Assembly (NCBI RefSeq): GCF_001682855.1
Contig: NZ_MAQW01000012.1
Location: 1-64,000, forward strand
From: Bacillus sp. FJAT-27264
GTDB lineage: Bacteria; Bacillota; Bacilli; Paenibacillales; Paenibacillaceae
Direction of reading: 5' to 3'
DNA: 64,000 nt
A model generated the notes under the pieces. That model did no database searches and was not told the DNA's origin. It worked only from the letters and a program-made list of their open reading frames with translations. Made by a program: the position numbers and the translations under genes. Positions 62,186 to 64,000 of the stretch are shown here, piece after piece. The first letter of the stretch is position 1. Every line of letters begins with the position of its first letter.

Positions 62186-63094
62186 CTATTCAGGAAGCGC
62201 ATTTCCTTTGTGACGAGCTGTTCGCTCTATCCCATCAGCAGTTACTTTGTACAGTTGGTGCGGCAGGTCGTGTCCCATGCCGTCAATCATCATTAGCTCG
62301 GCGCCAGGGATGGAAGCAGCTGTATCCTCGCCACACGCAGGGACGAATAAGGGATCGTCCACTCCATGAATGACAAGTGCTGGTACTTTTAGGGTCGCCA
62401 GCCGCGGACGACGGTCACCGGAGACAGCAATCGCAGCAATTTGTCGTCCGACACTGCCTGGGTCGTAGGCTCTCCGGACTTCCTCCAGAATAAGTGCCCG
62501 GTAAGCGCCCTCTTCAAACGGATAACCGGTGCCGGCGATGCGCTTGGCAAAAGAAAGACTGTGCGCCAAAAATCCTGCTTCATCCTCAAACGGATTTGGT
62601 GCCGGTTTAGTCATCAATGCCATGACTTCTTGGGAAGCTTGCGGAAGAGCGGGATTACCCGAACTAGACATAATAGAGGTGAGTGATAACAACCGTTCAG
62701 GGTAATCACTGGCTACTATCTGGGCGATCATCCCCCCCATCGATCTGCCAACAATATGTGCCCGATCAATTGAAAGCGCGTCGAGCAGTCCGATAACGTC
62801 TTTGGACATGTCATCCAGAGTGTATGGGATGTCAGGTCGCTTCCCCGACATAAGAGAAGTCGCAAGTGCTTCAAAATCCAGCGCCTTATAATGGCTAAAA
62901 TGTGTTGAGCAGCCTACGTCGCGATTGTCAAAGCGGATGACGCGAAAGCCCCGTGCTGCCAGTATCTCACAAAACGGAACTGTCCATCGAATCATCTGGG
63001 TTCCAAGCCCGGCGATTAGAATAATAGCCTCGTCATTCTCGTTACCGAAACTATCATAGGCCAACTCAACACCGTTAACTTTTATAATGTTCAT
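62186..63094 (-). CDS. Alpha/beta hydrolase
   Basis: A 302-residue alpha/beta hydrolase. LIAGLGTQMIRW is the oxyanion region, FDNRDVGCSTHF is a feature of the rebeccamycin/aclacinomycin-esterase-like branch, GRSMGG the nucleophile elbow, GVDDPLFVP the acid and GMGHDLP the His. ATG 63094 follows GAAGGAG; it overlaps the DUF2239 gene by 20 bases, so the two are coupled. Substrate unknown. Confidence 0.85.
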   Translation of the reverse strand: MNIIKVNGVELAYDSFGNENDEAIILIAGLGTQMIRWTVPFCEILAARGFRVIRFDNRDVGCSTHFSHYKALDFEALATSLMSGKRPDIPYTLDDMSKDVIGLLDALSIDRAHIVGRSMGGMIAQIVASDYPERLLSLTSIMSSSGNPALPQASQEVMALMTKPAPNPFEDEAGFLAHSLSFAKRIAGTGYPFEEGAYRALILEEVRRAYDPGSVGRQIAAIAVSGDRRPRLATLKVPALVIHGVDDPLFVPACGEDTAASIPGAELMMIDGMGHDLPHQLYKVTADGIERTARHKGNALPE

Positions 63095-63740
63095 GATTAT
63101 GTTCTCCTTCAATTAATTTGGTATTGGAAGTACTGTCCCCTTCGGGGAATGCATTAGCAGCTAATTTTTTGACATGGTTTCTGATACCAGGTGCCCAATC
63201 ATCAATGAAGTGGTTAAAACGATCCAAATCACCAGCATACAATGCCCGCAGAGCCTCTTCGTATTGATGGAAGTTTCCAGCCATAGCTGTCATAAAGTTA
63301 TATGTTGCTTCTTGTGACTCTCGGATATTACTTTGTTTTTCTCCAGCACGTCGAGCCTCATCAATGAGTTTTCGTAAGGTTACCGACGCCCCTCCAGGTT
63401 GACTCTTGAGCCATTCCCATTGCCGTGGCAATAACGTAACCTCTCCGGATACAACCCCCAGCTTAGGTCGACCAACCCGCCGTGTAGGCTGCTGATCCAC
63501 TTCCGTACTGGGTAAGTCACCAAACTGTACTCCCAATCGTTTGAGCACTTCATCTGTCTTCCCACGAAAATCAACATCTATTGGCTTCCCCGTGGAATCG
63601 TCAAATATAAGCAGCTCTGTGAGGTCTTTGTCATCCAGAGCATCCTTCACTGTAGAAACAACGTGTTGTAACGAACCACTGGCAACAACTCCGACACCCA
63701 AAAATGCCGTGCAGTAAAAGTGCGTTATGTCATTACTCAT
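63075..63740 (-). CDS. DUF2239 family protein
   Basis: A 221-residue soluble protein of DUF2239: YCTAFLGVGVVASGSLQHVV at the start, RRVGRPKLGVVSGEVTLLPRQWEWL in the middle (the hallmark) and LRALYAGDLDRFNHFIDDW near the end, with a His/Glu-rich tail (EGEHNHEHYKS) that might bind metal. Biochemical role unknown. First gene of an operon with the alpha/beta hydrolase; GGAGG precedes the ATG. The promoter is flanked by TACCCGGGTA-type dyads, so it is probably regulated. Confidence 0.85.
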   Translation of the reverse strand: MSNDITHFYCTAFLGVGVVASGSLQHVVSTVKDALDDKDLTELLIFDDSTGKPIDVDFRGKTDEVLKRLGVQFGDLPSTEVDQQPTRRVGRPKLGVVSGEVTLLPRQWEWLKSQPGGASVTLRKLIDEARRAGEKQSNIRESQEATYNFMTAMAGNFHQYEEALRALYAGDLDRFNHFIDDWAPGIRNHVKKLAANAFPEGDSTSNTKLIEGEHNHEHYKS

Positions 63741-63764
63741 GTTGACCTCCTCTCTGATTGCCTA

Positions 63765-63793
63765 ATTATACCCGGATAAAATTAAATAATCAA
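63765..63793 (-). promoter_or_regulatory. Promoter of DUF2239 operon with CCCGGG operators
   Basis: Minus strand TTGATT (63788-63793), 17-base spacer, TATAAT (63765-63770). TTATCCGGGTATAA covers the -10, and TTATACCCGGGTAA (63796-63809 region) lies upstream of the -35; they share a TAYCCGGGTA core. Confidence 0.65.
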
Positions 63794-63842
63794 TATTACC
63801 CGGGTATAATATATTTTTTCGTTCCTTATGAAGGTAATAAAT

Positions 63843-63872
63843 GCAAAAAAAACGCGACCTAAGAGGACCGCG
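63843..63872 (-). terminator. Terminator of a gene beyond the right edge
   Basis: CGCG..CCT-AAG-AGG..CGCG stem followed on the minus strand by TTTTTTTT. The last 128 bases of the window show nothing further. Confidence 0.65.
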
Positions 63873-64000
63873 CTGTTGAGGGCTATGGTTTGCTTTATGT
63901 TGCAGATGCGTTGTTTGTCGCAATACTGCCCGTTTGCCTAATGGGACGTTACCAGTTTAATACTTTTTTAATCGTGCTGCACTGATACATGTGAAATAGG

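Noticed and set aside
1..64000. CRISPR arrays, tRNA, rRNA, intact insertion sequences
   Set aside because: No regularly spaced repeats, cloverleaf-like genes, ribosomal RNA or transposase frames were recognised.

Overview
The window looks like chromosomal DNA of an endospore-forming member of the Bacillota, most probably Paenibacillus. It carries three complete gerA-type spore germinant-receptor operons, strong GGAGG ribosome binding sites with frequent TTG/GTG starts, GlnR/TnrA-like and cre-like boxes, a Cse60-like protein and moderate GC. Genus is inferred from overall gene style, not from a marker gene. No tRNA, rRNA, CRISPR array or intact transposase was seen.

Layout. 0-3.8 kb: YdhG/DUF1801 protein, GNAT acetyltransferase, a TraB/TIKI-like protein, a TetR-HXXEE pair. 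3.8-8.4 kb: a sugar-catabolic operon (PfkB kinase, GH4 6-phospho-glycosidase, TIM-barrel isomerase) behind a LacI regulator; a perfect operator fills the promoter spacer. 8.5-17.1 kb: a guanidine-degradation locus. A guanidine-I (ykkC) riboswitch with terminator precedes two DUF1989 carboxyguanidine deiminase subunits, the biotin-dependent guanidine/urea carboxylase and allophanate hydrolase; an APC permease diverges, and both promoters carry GlnR/TnrA-type boxes. 17-27.5 kb: Nudix/DUF5071 pair, a nested inverted repeat, XRE/membrane-protein pair, alpha/beta hydrolase, FAD monooxygenase with divergent TetR, serine hydrolase, and a yfmT-yfmS-like aldehyde dehydrogenase/soluble chemoreceptor operon.

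27.6-31 kb is a decayed accessory patch: a kinase-fold gene that has lost its catalytic segment, small phage-like genes (including a 46-codon four-cysteine protein and a Cse60-like protein) and an alpha/beta hydrolase lacking its N-terminus. 31-45 kb: thioredoxin-reductase-like enzyme with divergent MarR, GNAT remnant, ger operon 1 (B-A-C), D-amino-acid-oxidase-type enzyme, MarR-GNAT fusion, OsmC protein, a squalene-hopene-type cyclase, AraC regulator, DMT exporter, aldo/keto reductase. 45-49 kb: ger operon 2 (B-A-C). 49-53 kb: ArsR-SRPBCC pair and a large, rearranged UvrA-like ATPase. 53-56 kb: secreted GH30 glycosidase with cre/palindromic operators, and a membrane-anchored alpha/beta hydrolase. 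56-60.5 kb: ger operon 3 (A-C-B-D). 60.5-64 kb: SgrR-like remnant, a 27-residue hydrophobic peptide gene, a spermidine-synthase-like protein, and a DUF2239/alpha-beta hydrolase operon.

The most notable items are the complete riboswitch-controlled guanidine pathway with nitrogen-control boxes, and the UvrA-like protein whose nucleotide-binding modules are permuted and extended compared with UvrA. Functional statements come from recognised families and motifs; no database search was possible.
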